A DNA stretch of 64,000 nt from Vanessa cardui. Its lineage: Eukaryota > Arthropoda > Insecta > Lepidoptera > Nymphalidae. Shown piece by piece: positions 11,949-24,088 of this stretch (its first letter is position 1; each line of letters begins with the position of its first letter). The notes beneath the pieces are model-generated. The model was not told the DNA's origin. It saw only the letters and a program-made list of their open reading frames with translations, and searched no databases. The stretch is from positions 7,688,001 through 7,752,000 of the forward strand of contig NC_061147.1 in the NCBI RefSeq assembly GCF_905220365.1, in the 5' to 3' direction. The translations under genes and the position numbers were made by a program.

Positions 11949-12229
11949 TTAATATTGTCTATAAGCCGAGATGGCCCAGTGGTTAGAACGCGTGCAACTT
12001 AACCGATGATTTCGGATTCAAATCCAGGCAAGCACCACTAAATATATATGTGCTTAATTTGTGTTTATAATTCATCTCGTGCTCGGCGGTGAAGGAAAAA
12101 ATCTTGAGGAAACCTGCATGTGTCTAATTTCATCGAAATGGAACAGCATGATGAAATATGTTCCAAAACCTTCTCCTTAATGGGAGAGAAGGCCTTAGCA
12201 CCGCAGTGGGTAATTTACAGGCCGTTACT
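11949..12229 (+). repeat. tRNA-head SINE with possible target duplication
   Basis: The tRNA-like head starts at 11,963 (agccgagatggcccagtgg). It is followed by the B-box-like 'ggattcaaatcc', then 'aagcaccact', then the body, to 'taatttacaggccgttact'. The 10 bases ATGTCTTGTT occur at 11,939-11,948 and again at 12,230-12,239 just after the element. This would be a target duplication if about 15 bases of extra 5' sequence belong to the insertion. The body lacks the 'ccaacccgcat' segment present in other copies. Confidence 0.8.
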
Positions 12230-12239
12230 ATGTCTTGTT

Positions 12240-13060
12240 CTATCGTCAAACAGAGTTAATATGCTAGAAAATTAACGCAACAACTTTTAAGAAGCAGCAA
12301 CTTTATATATGACACAGGGAGGCTCATATACAACTCGTTACCCTTTCGAAGCTTAATTGGAGATTTTATTTTAACTATTTCTTAAGTTTAACAAATATTA
12401 TTATTGCTATTTATTTTATGCATAATTTGTAGTACAGCTTACTTCTTATTTCCAAATAAAATGGATCTGGTAAGCCGGTTTCTGAAACATTGGTCAAAGT
12501 CAGATTAACTAAATTGTATTCTGAGTGTTCATTGCTTGCCTATTACGTTACCAACTGCATCTGCCCAATGATCATCTAAATTAAAGGCAGAACAGTTAAT
12601 TTTATTTAATCTGCGTTTAAATGGAGATTAAGCTCATTTTATCAAATAGAATGCTTCTAAATTGGTATAACAAAAATAATACTTTAGAAAATATTAATTA
12701 AATATCAAAATCATTTATAAATACTAAAATAAATGGCATATTATTAAAACGTATGGAAATAGCTAATAATTTGTATTTCAAATGACAATTTAACTGCGTA
12801 ATGTCTTAATGTTCCAGTTCTGGGTTCACGCCAAGCCTGTAAGCTCTGTTTGGAATGTGTGTTTTCTAAAACTTATAATAGATAACTGTTTTATAATAAA
12901 CATATTTAAAAATATACATATAATGGTTCAAATTGGTTGGCTCAAGGTACTACATAATTTTGAGGCTGAGTTTTGTGCAAGCCCGTATAGGTATTACCCA
13001 CTCACAATTTCATAGCCTAACAGCAATAGGTAGTATTGCTGTGGTCTGGTTTAAAGGTTA
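12240..13060. other. AT-rich, no gene seen
   Basis: A 68-codon plus frame at 12,809-13,015 carries no recognisable motif. No repeat is clear. Confidence 0.45.
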
Positions 13061-13325
13061 AGCATGCCAGTGTATCTATAGGAATATGAGAGATAATTTT
13101 GTTCCTAGGATGTATTGCATTTTTAATACATTTTGACGGTATAAAGGATTGTTATTATTTCTTACAGTGCCAGTATATAGGCCTAGTGTACACTTACCAT
13201 TGGTCTCATCTGATAGTGGACAGCATCGTGCATTGATATTGGCGCTGTAAGAAATATTAATAATTCTATACACCATAACCAGATACTACGAATCTTGGAA
13301 ACCAAGTTGTTATAATTCTTGTGTA
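13061..13325. repeat. Family B repeats, possibly two fragments in opposite orientation
   Basis: The word 'tttcttacagtgcca' at about 13,158 (minus sense) and 'ggcgctgtaagaaatattaa' at about 13,240 (plus sense) are the same family B junction in opposite orientations. Two fragments therefore lie head to head, or the unit is palindromic here. A 66-codon minus frame over this region is a shadow of the repeat. Confidence 0.5.
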
Positions 13326-14389
13326 CGCAGTTACTACGTTATGTATCAGTTGAATTGTAAATAACTTCATATTAATAGTCTTCTAATTGAATTATATAAA
13401 GCTATAAAATAGTCTAGTTAATTTAACGTGTTTTTCTAAGCTTTACCCTTCATAAGATTACATCTTAGATTCAATGTTACGTCTAGTAACATTATAAAAT
13501 ATAATATACATATTTTTATAACGTGACAAAAATATACATTTTAAAAATATTTAACAGTTAAAATAAATTTTATTTCAAATGACGAGATCCGTTAAAAATG
13601 TATATTTACGACTTAATACCAATGAATATAAAATCATTGAAAAGCTTTCAAATAACCCTAATCTACGCCATAAGGGTGTTACAAAAATATCGTAATGTTA
13701 GCGTGGATATTAAATGATATATAAAGAAATTCCTCCACCTGTCCTCATAAAACATATGAATGCGTCATTCGAAACTATAACTAAAGGCACCACCACACTT
13801 ATAATAGTTTTTGATACAGATTATTTTAAACTCAATTTTCAGTGCTGGTAACAATTTACTAGCTTTTTAAATTAATTTATGCTCTTAGACTAGAGAATCG
13901 CTGAACAGGTTTAATATTATAGTGAGATTGTTGTACTTTAAAATATTATAAATTGTGTGTTTTCTTGATAATTAATTAAAATTTGATGCGATGTCTTAAG
14001 TCTTTTGTTACTATGATTGAAATTTATAAATTAAGAAATGTATTTATTTCAACTAGGTTTGACACTTTTTTTATAAATGATGTTTGATTTTGTAAAGTTA
14101 TTTAGGAAATGTTGTATTACGTATTAGACAAGCACATCTCAATATTTTATAAGTTTAAAATAGATTGTCATTTGTCAAATTAATTTTATCTATATATATA
14201 TATATATATTATAATTATTAAAATTTAATTCCTAACAACTATGCATTTATTTTTTCAGAATTAAGAAAATCGAAAAAAAAATAACACGGAAGCTATTTCT
14301 ATTACGTTAGAGTTTAATTTTATCAATTTTGTGTATAATAGGAAATATAATACAATACAATATAAGTTATAATATATATAATATAATAC
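13326..14389. other. AT-rich, no gene seen
   Basis: Contains a TA microsatellite (about 14,191-14,208) and a two-copy imperfect tandem repeat of 'aatataatacaata' words at 14,340-14,402. No gene is supported. Confidence 0.5.
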
Positions 14390-14535
14390 AATATAAGTTA
14401 TGTATGGATGAAATTTAATAATAAAAAAAAATAAATAAATACAAATTAGCACATCACATGAATATTTAGTGGTGCTTGCCTGGGTTTGAACCCGCAATAA
14501 GATGCGCGCGTTCTACCCACTGGGCCATCTTGAAA
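14390..14535 (-). repeat. SINE head fragment, inverted
   Basis: Only the tRNA-like head and the first part of the body remain. On the minus strand it reads 'aagatggcccagtgggtaga', then 'gggttcaaacccaggcaagc', then 'accact', then body words. The rest of the body and the 3' end are missing, so this copy was truncated by deletion, not by incomplete reverse transcription (which would lose the head). Confidence 0.65.
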
Positions 14536-15340
14536 TATGTAATTTTTGTGAACCAAAGAACTAAAATATTTAGAAGTTTCATATACGTAATTCAATATTT
14601 TTTAAAGATTGGAAATAGTATCAATTGAAAAATTTTAGCTCGTAGCTTCAGTGAAAGTGGGTGAAATATTGATTGCAAGTATCCAAGATATTTTAATAAC
14701 GAACGACGACGAACGAATAATTAAAAAAATATTTTAATAAAAAAATTGAAACGAAATTTATTTGTTTTTTTGTTAAACTAAAAATAAATAAAAATATTTG
14801 AATTTGATTGAATCAGTTTTATTTCAAATATCAGTCAAAAACAATACAAATAATTCTAATATCCAAACTATTTTTATGAGATTTATGACTAAACCCACTG
14901 TGATTGACCGAGTTAACCAATAATTCTACTAAACCGACTTGACGATATTATTTTTATAGTAACTTTTTGATGCTGACTTTTTTAACTTAATTTTTTTTCT
15001 TTGTGTACCGATATTAGTAAAACGAACAAACTCTACGCTTTTTGTCAGTGTACAAATTACGAACAGTTCCAATTTTATTTAATAAATCGCTTAACAAACT
15101 TACAAAATTTAAAAATAGGTACGATTTAATATTTAGTATTACAACTAATTGAATTGATACCGTAAAAATTAAAGAAAAAAATGTTTAAATTAACTATTTT
15201 TTGTACATGAAATAATAATAATTTAAGTTTAATTAATTCTGTTTAATTTTATCATAATTTTTTAAATGACACAAAGAAATTAAAATAATTCTGTTGTCCT
15301 GTCTATTTTTATGAAATCTATGATTGATAGAATTGATAGA
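14536..15340. other. AT-rich, no gene seen
   Basis: Similar words ('aataattcta ... tatttttatga') occur near 14,850 and 15,290, suggesting old internal repetition. No gene is supported. Confidence 0.45.
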
Positions 15341-15455
15341 ATTGACTTCGCTTCGCTTTCGCTCGGCGCGGCGCGCGGCGGTTCGGCGCCATCTATTGGA
15401 ATATTCAGGCGTAACCTCGCCTCCTCGCTAAGCGTAGTGCGCGCGGGGACATGCC
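15341..15455. other. Strongly GC-rich, CpG-rich island in AT-rich DNA
   Basis: About 110 bp dominated by G and C (for example 'ggcgcggcgcgcggcggttc') sits within A/T-rich sequence. It includes 'ggcgccatctattgg', the reverse of a motif repeated at 15.9 and 18.7 kb. No open frame with splice sites stands out. It could be a transposon end, a promoter or an unusual repeat. Confidence 0.4.
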
Positions 15456-16641
15456 ATTTTTGTCGTTAGACTCGTTAGTGTATGTATGTGTGCGCGTGAT
15501 TCTCAAGGGCAATTAGCTCCTGTAGTCCCCTTAATTTTTAAAATATTAATAGAAGACAAAAATTGTACTCTTGAACTTTTGGTCATAAAAATACTAGGAG
15601 TGCAGTTACGCTCAAAATATGAAAAATATTTCTTTTATTTTTAAATGTATTTAGCCTTTTAAAATTAATTTTAACAATTTGTTAACATTTTTTGGATCTA
15701 ACTTAATTTTAATGTCTTTTTTTAGTAAAATAATTCTATATTCTAAACTTCTTTATTATTATTTATTATACTTCAAACTAAAAATACTTTTATATCTGTT
15801 CGTTTTACCCGCCATCTGCATTTTACAGACAAATCTACAAAGACGAGATTTCGTTTAGCGTCTTAGTTCGAATGTAATGCGAGAGATGGCGCTGTTACTA
15901 ACTTTACTTTTAGTAGTGCTATTGTGGAATGATTTGTGATTATATTTTTCAAAACAAACAAATATATTATTAAAACAAAAACATAAAGAGTTACGTTAAC
16001 AGTTACAGGAGGGATGATTACTACTGATGCATTCCAGATCAATATATTTTTTACATATATACAGTCCGAATTTTATGATTTTTTTTTATTAATCGTTTTT
16101 TACCGCCGAATTGAAAAATAATAAAATCAATTCGATATTTAAATTTTGAAAAAAATCTTTTGGAATGTAATCGCAGTGTGGTTAAGACACATTCGTTATA
16201 AGGATAATTCGATGCAATTTATTCATGGATTGTCCTATATATGGGGTAAAAGGACAGGGCAAATCTGAACGTACCCATCACGTTTTTGGCAAGTTGACTC
16301 AGACGTAGCGTCGGTTGATAGTATTCTGTAAATATTAACCTCATTCTCAGCTCCTCCAGTAAATCATGATTTTTATTCACATGTGTTTTAACAGACTTTC
16401 ATAAATTTTCTTACGTCTATACGAAAAAATTCGCATAATTCAAAGAGCGTTCTATTAGTCGACTGTTGAAATTTTTCGTATATTCCTGGCTATATCTCTT
16501 CCGTTATGAAAAATACTTGAGGCAATCTTGTACATATCAATTTTTTTTCTTTAGATTGAAACCATAATAATTTTGGCCTAATTCTTTGCTAATTGTGGTA
16601 ATGTAATACTTATATTAATTATGTTTAGTATTTCTACTTAC
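15456..16641. other. AT-rich, no gene seen
   Basis: No supported feature apart from an 'agatggcgctgt' motif near 15,884. If the exon at 16,642-16,754 is on the minus strand, this is the intron downstream of it. Confidence 0.45.
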
Positions 16642-16754
16642 CTTCTAGGAACTGTCTGGTGGGGAGCCGGAGGGAAACCTTCAGAGAGGACGCGTACGTA
16701 GAATCGATGTACCAACGCTGGTCGCCGCCTTCACCCAGCCTCTTTGTACTGCCT
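16642..16754 (-). CDS. Orphan internal exon of an unidentified gene (partial)
   Basis: This is 113 bp of balanced base composition inside A/T-rich DNA. Read on the minus strand it has an acceptor (TTACAG) at its right edge and a consensus donor (GTAAGT) at its left edge. One frame is open throughout: 37 codons with one split base at each end. The peptide includes GDQRWYIDSTYASSLKVSLR and ends RLPTRQFLE. Third positions are mostly G or C, as in a real coding exon. I do not recognise the family. The plus strand also offers a good acceptor (polypyrimidine then CTTCTAG) and an open frame, but its donor (GTAATT) and codon use are weaker. No neighbouring exon was found, so the flanking introns would be very long. 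Confidence 0.5.
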
Positions 16755-18645
16755 CTGTAATTAAATATATAATACTTAAGTAATAATCAAGCACTCTTAT
16801 ATCAGAATTTAGAAGATGATTTTATCTAAACATAAATGTAGTTTTTACCACAAATGAAATTGTATTTGTATGATTATAAATTATTATGTTTATATGTGAT
16901 AGAAAGCTAGTACATACATATATTCAAATAACATCTTATTCCAGATAATTCAAATCTATAAACTGCGAAAGTTATAAAACTTTGCTCTCTTGATTTAAAT
17001 ATTTTAATTCGATAGTAATAAGTAAATACTAAAATTAGTTTCAGAAATTAACGGAAAAACACATCAAATTTGTATTTAAATTGCCGAAAATATTTTGACT
17101 GTCTTTAGGTTTTCCCGCCTTAACCTCATGAGACAAGACCAACATATCATGACTTCCTTATAATATATATAAATTGTCACCAGTGGTGGAATATATGGGG
17201 AGGGTGGTTGTTTGAGCTATAGGGATTCAAGACTCCTCTAAAGCATTTGAGTGCTGCCATGACCAATACCAAAGAGAACTTGAAAAATGAAATTATTCTT
17301 TTAATTAAACTACCGAAAGCAAAATAGTATGTGTATATTTTTAACGGCGGTGTCAAGAGGAGTTCATCAAGAAAATTATAACATTTATTTAACTCAAAAA
17401 AAAAAAAACAAAATTTGCGTTGACTTCGCTTGTATTTTTATTTTTTAAGAAACAATGGCAACTTTTAAAATAAAAATTCGAAATATTATTTTTATATATA
17501 ACTTTTACCCTCAGTGAGTTATTTAAGCGAGATTTCTAAATAAATATACAGCAAATAAGTTGAGCATTAGGTCAGCTAACTAACGATATGGTTACGAGAC
17601 GATGTCAATCATCACATGGGGGGTGCCTAGACAAGACGTCCTAATTAAATTTTTTTTTTTGGTGACATCGTATCTTTAAAATTTACTTTTAACATTTAAA
17701 TTGTAACTACACTTCTGAACTTCGACTTCTCTTAAATAATTTAAAATCTTATTTGTATTAAAATGAACCTAAGTGATTCACGTTTGGTTAAAAACCAAAA
17801 GTAAATAATAGTTATAGGTTTGATTGACTGTTAATACTCTTTTCGAATACTAAATTAAAAAAAAAAAAAAAACAAATCATAATTTAAAGTCCATGCCGAC
17901 TTACAAATAAATAAATGCGACATATTTGAAATTCGAATGAATACAAGGAATTTATTATTTACTTTTATTTATTAAATCTTGCTTATTACAGACAAAGACT
18001 TTATATATAAAGCCTAAAAATAAAATAGAATAAAAAAAATATATTTATAAATAGAAAACAAATCAATAGATATCTACGCATTTAATAATATAAATATAAT
18101 GATTATATATATCAACAAGTCTATTTTTTCATTCATGCTTGTCACAAAAAGAAGTGCCGCCAATTATACATTTAAAAATGTGCATATGTACTGAAATGTA
18201 TGAAGTATATTTCATAAAATTAATTATATTTAATTCGTAAAGGACATTAATTACTGTAAGCCTTGAATCTAAGTGTAAAAGCGAAAACACGTAAAAAAAG
18301 AGGTTATATGGAACAAAAACAATAGCTTTTCGTCGATATATGTAATTCGCAAGCGAGCAAATGAAAACAATTACAATTTACTGTGTATATAATTACCCGG
18401 AATCCATATCGAAAATCATCTACGGCAACACGGGGAATACTTTCATGAAATAAAATTCGCCAAACGACGACATTCAAAATAAAAACTACATGTTTCCGCC
18501 GTACATATGTCAAACTGTACTATTTTCGGACACCCAAGTTCATACTGTTCGCCGCAAGCATAAATATCTTTGAAATTCGTTACCGCGCTACACGTTCAGC
18601 GTTTCAGTTTTCTTTTTCAGGATGGGTTCGAATCGAAGCTATCTA
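16755..18645. other. AT-rich, no gene seen
   Basis: Includes poly-A and poly-T runs. A 'cagtggtggaatatatgggg' phrase near 17,180 looks like an old transposon end but is unassigned. The 69-codon minus frame at 18,304-18,513 has no motif. Confidence 0.45.
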
Positions 18646-18799
18646 AGTTTCAAAAACCACCAATAGATGGTGCTGTAGTAAATATAGATCATTGCTTTTA
18701 TTTTTTATAAGTTTTAACTAGATGGCGTTGTCAAGGAAATTCATCGATAACAATTTTTTCGTTATTTGAAAGATGGCATTCGCGTTAGTATTATTATAG

Positions 18800-18930
18800 T
18801 TTTTTTAATGGTATGGAATTTGGATGTTCAAATAGGCAAACTGATTTTTAGTGTTCATCTCTGCCCATAGAAATAGGTGTCGTATTAAAGTCTAACTATT
18901 TCTTACATGTAACCAATAGATTTCATCCTT
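18800..18930 (+). repeat. Family B repeat fragment
   Basis: The words 'ttctgccatagaaataggtg'-like at about 18,865 and 'ctaactatttcttacatgtaacc' match the diverged family B unit. Short, old and non-coding. Confidence 0.4.
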
Positions 18931-20179
18931 AGTAATTGCGATATTATGTTCCGTTTGCCTATAATCATACTATTACATATACGAAGATATTATTTACTCA
19001 AATATTGTGTCTGCTTAGGTAAAGGAGCATGTGTTTAAAGGACCAGGAAACTTATTAAATTAATAGAAAAATGATTTATTAGCATTCATTTAAAATATCC
19101 ACTTTTAGAGTCGTATCATCAATTTAATTTCTTTTTTACGTAGGTATAATATTCGTAAAACATTCGGCATCTCGGAGAAATCGGATTAAATGTTTTTCAT
19201 TTCGAATTACAACAAAAACTTAAAAAATAAAAACGTATTACAGTTTGTTTTAGTTGGAAAACACCAGCCCTTATTTATATCCTTACTTATAAAATTTTAG
19301 CAGGTGTATAGTTAAACACTGATTTCTCTCTTTCTATTAACATTGATTTTACATCCGAAAGAAGAAGACAGATTTATTTACCTAAGTACCAACAAACCAC
19401 ATTAGGTAGAGTCATAATGATTGAGTGTTTGATTTATTCGTGTAATGCAAATTTCTTGAATGAACGGAAATACTGTGAATAAACATTCAAACTTCATTCA
19501 ATTTTTGATGAAAAATGATGATTAATAACGTAGATTAGCGAATTCTTTCGTAAGAACTTTTTATATCAAGCAGTCGGGTTTCACCTACGCATGTTTTCAA
19601 TGCGTCCGATCCCGTCTACGTTTAATTATAATAGAATCTCGTATAGCTACGTGTTTATTTTTACATTTGATTTATTTGATACTTCTATTATTGTTTCGCT
19701 TAAAATTTAATTTAATATTCGCGATGAAATTTAGTTTTTATTTTATTACGAGACTCGTGTTCCAAAGTTCAACGCTTATCTTATCCTGTGGCGTAAATTG
19801 GGCGGTGCCACCGGTGCCCAGGCACAGGGCGTAGACTCTCGGGGGCGCAAGAATAAACAGACTGGGCAGGACTATTGTTTTTTCGTTTTGCTCTTCTTAA
19901 GATTCCGCTGAGCCCCTAGTACTCGATCGTTAATGGGCAATGCATTTGCAGTAGTAAACCTGCGTTTAAGTTTTAGTGTGTGAGAGAATAAAATAGGCAA
20001 AGGATCTGCTTAAATAGGGCGCAGTTATAGAAGCTCGCACAAGGCGCAGAAAAGACTGTTTACTTATCTGTATTTTCTTTTATAAATGTTATATATTAAA
20101 CATAAAATATAATATAATATATAGTGCGGTGTAATTTAGATTTGTCCTCATCAATACATTCAAAGATTAGCAGAATTTC
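18931..20179. other. AT-rich with one GC-rich repeat-like patch
   Basis: At 19,780-20,060 a patch reading 'ggcgtaaattgggcggtgcc' and 'cgtagactctcgggggcgc' looks like part of a DNA transposon or transposon-derived repeat. I cannot define its ends. 'gcagtcgggt' at about 19,572 matches the terminal repeat of the element at 663-1030. No gene is supported. Confidence 0.4.
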
Positions 20180-20450
20180 AACTACTTGATGAAAATTATC
20201 TGTATAAAAAACCTTAGTTATTGTCGCTACGGTTTGGAGGAATGTGGACAATGTTGTAAGGAAGGTCTTGAGCATGAAAGTAGATGGATATATATCAAAG
20301 AAACGCTACATGGATGGAAAAGAATAGTGAAAGATGTCGCCGTTTGTGAGATCATGAGCAGTTCGGAAGAAAAACATATGCTGTGCTGACCTCAAAAAAT
20401 TGGAATAATGGCAAGAGGATGATGACTGACGATACAGTTTTTCTGTGTCT
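20180..20450 (+). pseudogene. Degraded C-terminal fragment of a non-LTR retrotransposon ORF2
   Basis: One frame reads MKVDGYISKKRYMDGKE before stops, and a neighbouring frame continues with a cysteine-containing segment (KNICCADLKKLE). This order resembles the C-terminal region found after the reverse transcriptase in several insect LINEs. Several frameshifts and stops are present and the upstream RT is absent. It is a dead fragment, and the family is not certain. Confidence 0.45.
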
Positions 20451-20999
20451 AAAATTGGAGAAACCATACGAAACCAGTGAAAATGAGTAAACTATCTTAA
20501 AGGAAGGATAGCGTTATCAGCAGTTGAAAAAACGCTTATAATGTGGTTTATCTATTATTTCTCTATTTTATCTGTCACTTGTTTCTCTCTGTCGTCTTAG
20601 GAAATACACAGTAGTAGAAGAGGAAGGCTCCACAGTGCACATTGTTCATCAGTGAGGTCGTTCTCGAAGTAGCAAACATCGTTTGTTCCTAGTCTTTTGT
20701 TAAAGTTTGTGATACAAAATCCTTGTAGTCAAAATATATCCAAACGTTCTACGAGCACGATACAAAAACAGTTTCAAGTCACCGCTCTATAGCTATAGTA
20801 TTTCTAGAATGTTCATACATACTGGCGATTACTTTGTTACCACTCAGTAGTTGACAGCACTCCTGATTGCGATACCAACGGTATTTGAGGATGTAAATAG
20901 AAATTACATTTGAATTTTACAGGAATTTTATAAAATTAGTAAAACGATAAGTATTTTTGTCTCAGAAAGATTCATGGTTAATTCATTTTTATCTAAGAA
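20451..20999. other. No gene seen
   Basis: No motif, splice-flanked exon or repeat that I can support. Confidence 0.45.
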
Positions 21000-21215
21000 A
21001 TGTTAACGTCCTTAAATATGAATTAAAATAGTTACTGAATAAATCATGACAGCGTGGAATGATGGCAAGAATGCTAGCAGCATTTCTCTGTTGAATCGCA
21101 ATTCTGATACTCTGGGCAAAAAACGTACCAACCCACCTGACACCAGTGGTGTCAATAAAGAGAGGTGTTATACTTTTAGTGAAGGTTTTCGCACTAATAC
21201 TATACTCGTACATTC
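21000..21215 (-). repeat. Family C: LINE-like C-terminal coding fragment, copy 1
   Basis: The minus-strand frame ends AKTFTKSITPLFIDTTG ... AIQQRNAASILAIIP ... HDLFSNYF. Two other copies at 23,375-23,575 and 29,985-30,180 share this order (AK.FIK.ITPRL ... AIQRGN ... DLYSNYF) in plus orientation. All three end near the same point, as expected for the 3' end of one retrotransposon ORF. The parental element is not in the window. The opposite-strand frame here is a shadow. Confidence 0.55.
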
Positions 21216-22004
21216 GTTTATTTTTTTGTGTCATATTACAAATAAATCATTGAAGACCCGTTTGAACTGGTAAAATGAATTTAACATTTTTCTACAAAAA
21301 GTGTTTACTGTATATTAAATTAAATGGTATTAAAAACAGTTTAACAATTACATTAAAACAATAGATCCAACCTTTGCAAATATCAAGAAATATTTTAACT
21401 ATAAATAATTTACTTATACACGACTGTAAATTTATTACATTGAAAATATTTAATCGCCTTTTCAAAACGCTATCGCTTGCCAATACAAACAGCGCTTGGC
21501 AAGTTTTTACATTTTCTACGTCTGTATGTGACAGGAGCTTTCTATGAAATCGCAAAACGCCTCATATAAATACCATTATTATTTAATGATACGTGGCACT
21601 TAAAAATGTAAGGAATATTTTATTTATAATAAAGTATTTCGACTGCAGCTTGAAAAGAAATGTTAATCTTTAAAAGATAATCGCGTCTGCATCTTACTAA
21701 TATTATAAATGCGAAAGTTTGTGAGTATAGATGTATGTTACTTTTTACAAATGAAATTTTACAGTAGCATAGGTTATACATCAAAATAACATAAAGGCTA
21801 CAATTTATAATTATGCGAATGAGTTTGCTCCGGATCCTAGAAAGGTTAAACGTCAGGCGGTAAACATTTTACATAAAAAATTGCTATTCCACCTTTTTTT
21901 TATGTATGAGATAATAAATGTTTTCAATATTGTCATATGATAATCAGGTACATAGATCACTTTTTGTATTTATAATTAGAAACATAGCACCAACGACCCA
22001 GATA
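21216..22004. repeat. AT-rich; partial family D repeat near 21,690-21,790
   Basis: The phrase 'cttactaatattataaatgcgaaagtttgt' at 21,690-21,725 is the start of the family D repeat seen also at 35,795 and 40,548. The rest is A/T-rich, with an 87-codon minus frame (21,292-21,555) that has no recognisable motif. Confidence 0.45.
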
Positions 22005-22180
22005 CACGTGAAAGATTCTTACACACCGCATACACGTTTCCTCGTGATGTTTTCATTCAAACATCAAAAAGTAAATGAATAATAAACACAAATGAAGCAC
22101 AATTCAGCGCTGCACTTATTGCTCTTGTTTGAAGTAAAAATCATCAGTCAAGTTCACACAGGGCCATCTCGACTCTTTTG
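22005..22180 (-). repeat. Degenerate SINE, inverted
   Basis: Words 'acacgtttcctcgtgatgttttc', 'aaacacaaatgaagcac' and 'agggccatctcgactc' follow the order of the inverted SINE at 32,204-32,503. The head is badly eroded, and the B-box region is not preserved. Confidence 0.6.
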
Positions 22181-22660
22181 TTCAATTTTTTTGAACCAGA
22201 TAAGGCTAGCTTCTAGTAGCGAAGGTTCTCGCCCGTCTACGTCTGACATCCTGGTAGGCTGATCAACCAGTTGGGTCAAGTCATCAAGCGAGAGCGAAAG
22301 CATGAAAAGTCCTTCCTGCATGGTTAGTTTTGAAGGAGTTCAACCATGATTCATGGTGAGTATTATATTATACATCTCACAACAATACCAATTCTTACGA
22401 AACTGCTCTTCCTCAACATCTGCTACCCGGCTAAAATGGTCAAACAGACGTCTTCAAATCACCTTTGTGGTATCTGTAGAGGTACATGTAAACTCAGCTC
22501 TGACGAAACAATTCTACACGTACCACCAGCATGGAGAAGTAACGATCCTCCAAACAGCGCTGATGGTAACAAAAAACGTTCTGACGAGCAATCACATTCC
22601 AGTTTAAGCTTTGGAGGACTCTCCAATCATGTAACCGGGATAATTGAGTATTAATTATGG
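22181..22660 (+). other. Unidentified region with overlapping open frames, possible old element
   Basis: Two frames of 102 and 84 codons overlap (22,346-22,654 and 22,353-22,607). The sequence is less A/T-rich than its surroundings and contains 'gtgggtcaagtcatcaagcg'-like text near 22,270. The longer frame has a CGICRGTC cysteine cluster. I recognise no domain. It could be debris of a retroelement polyprotein, but I cannot show this. Confidence 0.3.
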
Positions 22661-22834
22661 AGGACAGGGGCGGAGAATTTATATCTCTTTATACGACGAC
22701 GGCGCATAGACCCCAGTTTTCGGTCACCAACCGGCATGAGAGTTCAGATATTCTACCACCAAATTTCAGTAAATATATACTTATAAATATATTCATGCCA
22801 GTAAGAACGTTAAGAGAACCAGTCCAACTACAGA

Positions 22835-22980
22835 CACAAGGAACATAATATCTTAGTTCCCAAGACTGGCAATGCATCGTCGATGTAAAGAACGGTCACT
22901 TTTTCTTACAGCACTAACTTCAATCGATGGTGATGACCACTTACCATCAAGTGGTCGGTATGCCCCGCCTAACTAAACAA
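22835..22980 (-). repeat. Family B repeat fragment, inverted
   Basis: Words 'acataatatcttagttccca', 'tttcttacagcact' and 'ccacttaccatcaagtggtc' follow the order of inverted family B. Non-coding. Confidence 0.55.
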
Positions 22981-23374
22981 TAAAAAATCGATGCATCTTG
23001 TAAAATTTTCATACTCGTATCGTCAATGCATAAAAATCTAAATCTAAATTATTCTTGTACATTCTCCAAGGTTATATTGGCTCTATTGTTAAAACTATAA
23101 ATCGAGATGAAAGAATTTATTTTCATTAGAAAAATATATACAGGAAATTCGGTAGGAATATCCTGTAATTCCGTCTAATTTTATTTTATAGCGTAATGTA
23201 AGACATGATTTACAGCATCAATAATGAACAGTCAGATTTCATTATCGTCGTATACGTTACTCATACAAAATAAACACCAATCGTTTTATTTTGTTTCTTT
23301 CTTTACGTGGTCACCACCTACAGAGAGTAAAATTCAGATCAATATAAAATATTTATTATTTAATCCATTTGCTG

Positions 23375-23580
23375 TCAAAACACTTGAGCCTTGGAATAGT
23401 AATGCAAAATCCTTCATTAAATGTATAACACCTCGCCTTATTGACTCCCCTGAAGGGCTGGTTCATTTTATGCCCCGATCATCGGTTTTGCGATTCAGAA
23501 TGCTACTAACATTCTTGATACCATTCCACGCGGTCAGTATTTATACAGTAAATATTTTTAATTCATATTTATATATTTAA
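23375..23580 (+). repeat. Family C: LINE-like C-terminal coding fragment, copy 2
   Basis: The 118-codon frame at 23,224-23,580 contains NAKSFIKCITPRLIDSPEG, matching copies 1 and 3, and ends soon after the 'cagtatttatacagtaa' word shared with copy 3. The second half has shifted frame relative to the other copies, so the protein is broken. The upstream part of this frame is not shared and is probably fortuitous. Confidence 0.55.
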
Positions 23581-24077
23581 GGACTCAATGTTTATAATTT
23601 TTAAGCTTATAAAAGTACTTATAACCACCATGTTACAGTGTAGAATTAAATGTTTAGCTACCATCGATTCGAAACTATCCTGCTAAAAGCAATCTTTGAG
23701 AAACAGTTCCTTCTATACAATATATATTTAATTTTGCCATAGAAAAAATAATCTTAAAATTCTTAATTAAATAAATCAAACCTACAATGGAAACAAATAA
23801 ATCGGCAAGTTATATGGAGGTATTAGGTATAGAACATGAGCAATTTATATGGAGATCTTTGGCTGTCTGACAAAAAAACAAAGGAAATATTTAATTATAC
23901 AAATACTTCGTGGAATTATTTGATTATTATTCGCAAAAGCAAAATGACAAATATTATTGTTTAAATTGTATTTTTTTAAGTTTTATAATTGTTATGTTTG
24001 TATTAAGCCTCAAGCAGTATCTTTTATCTAAGTTTATGCTAGTTTAATTCGTTATTATTAATTTAAGAGTGTATTAT
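23581..24077. other. AT-rich, no gene seen
   Basis: No supported feature. Confidence 0.5.
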
Positions 24078-24088
24078 TTTTTACTGTA

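Noticed and set aside
22346..22654. LTR retrotransposon gag or zinc-knuckle protein
   Set aside because: CGICRGTC does not follow a CCHC spacing and no long terminal repeats were seen. It is left as unidentified.
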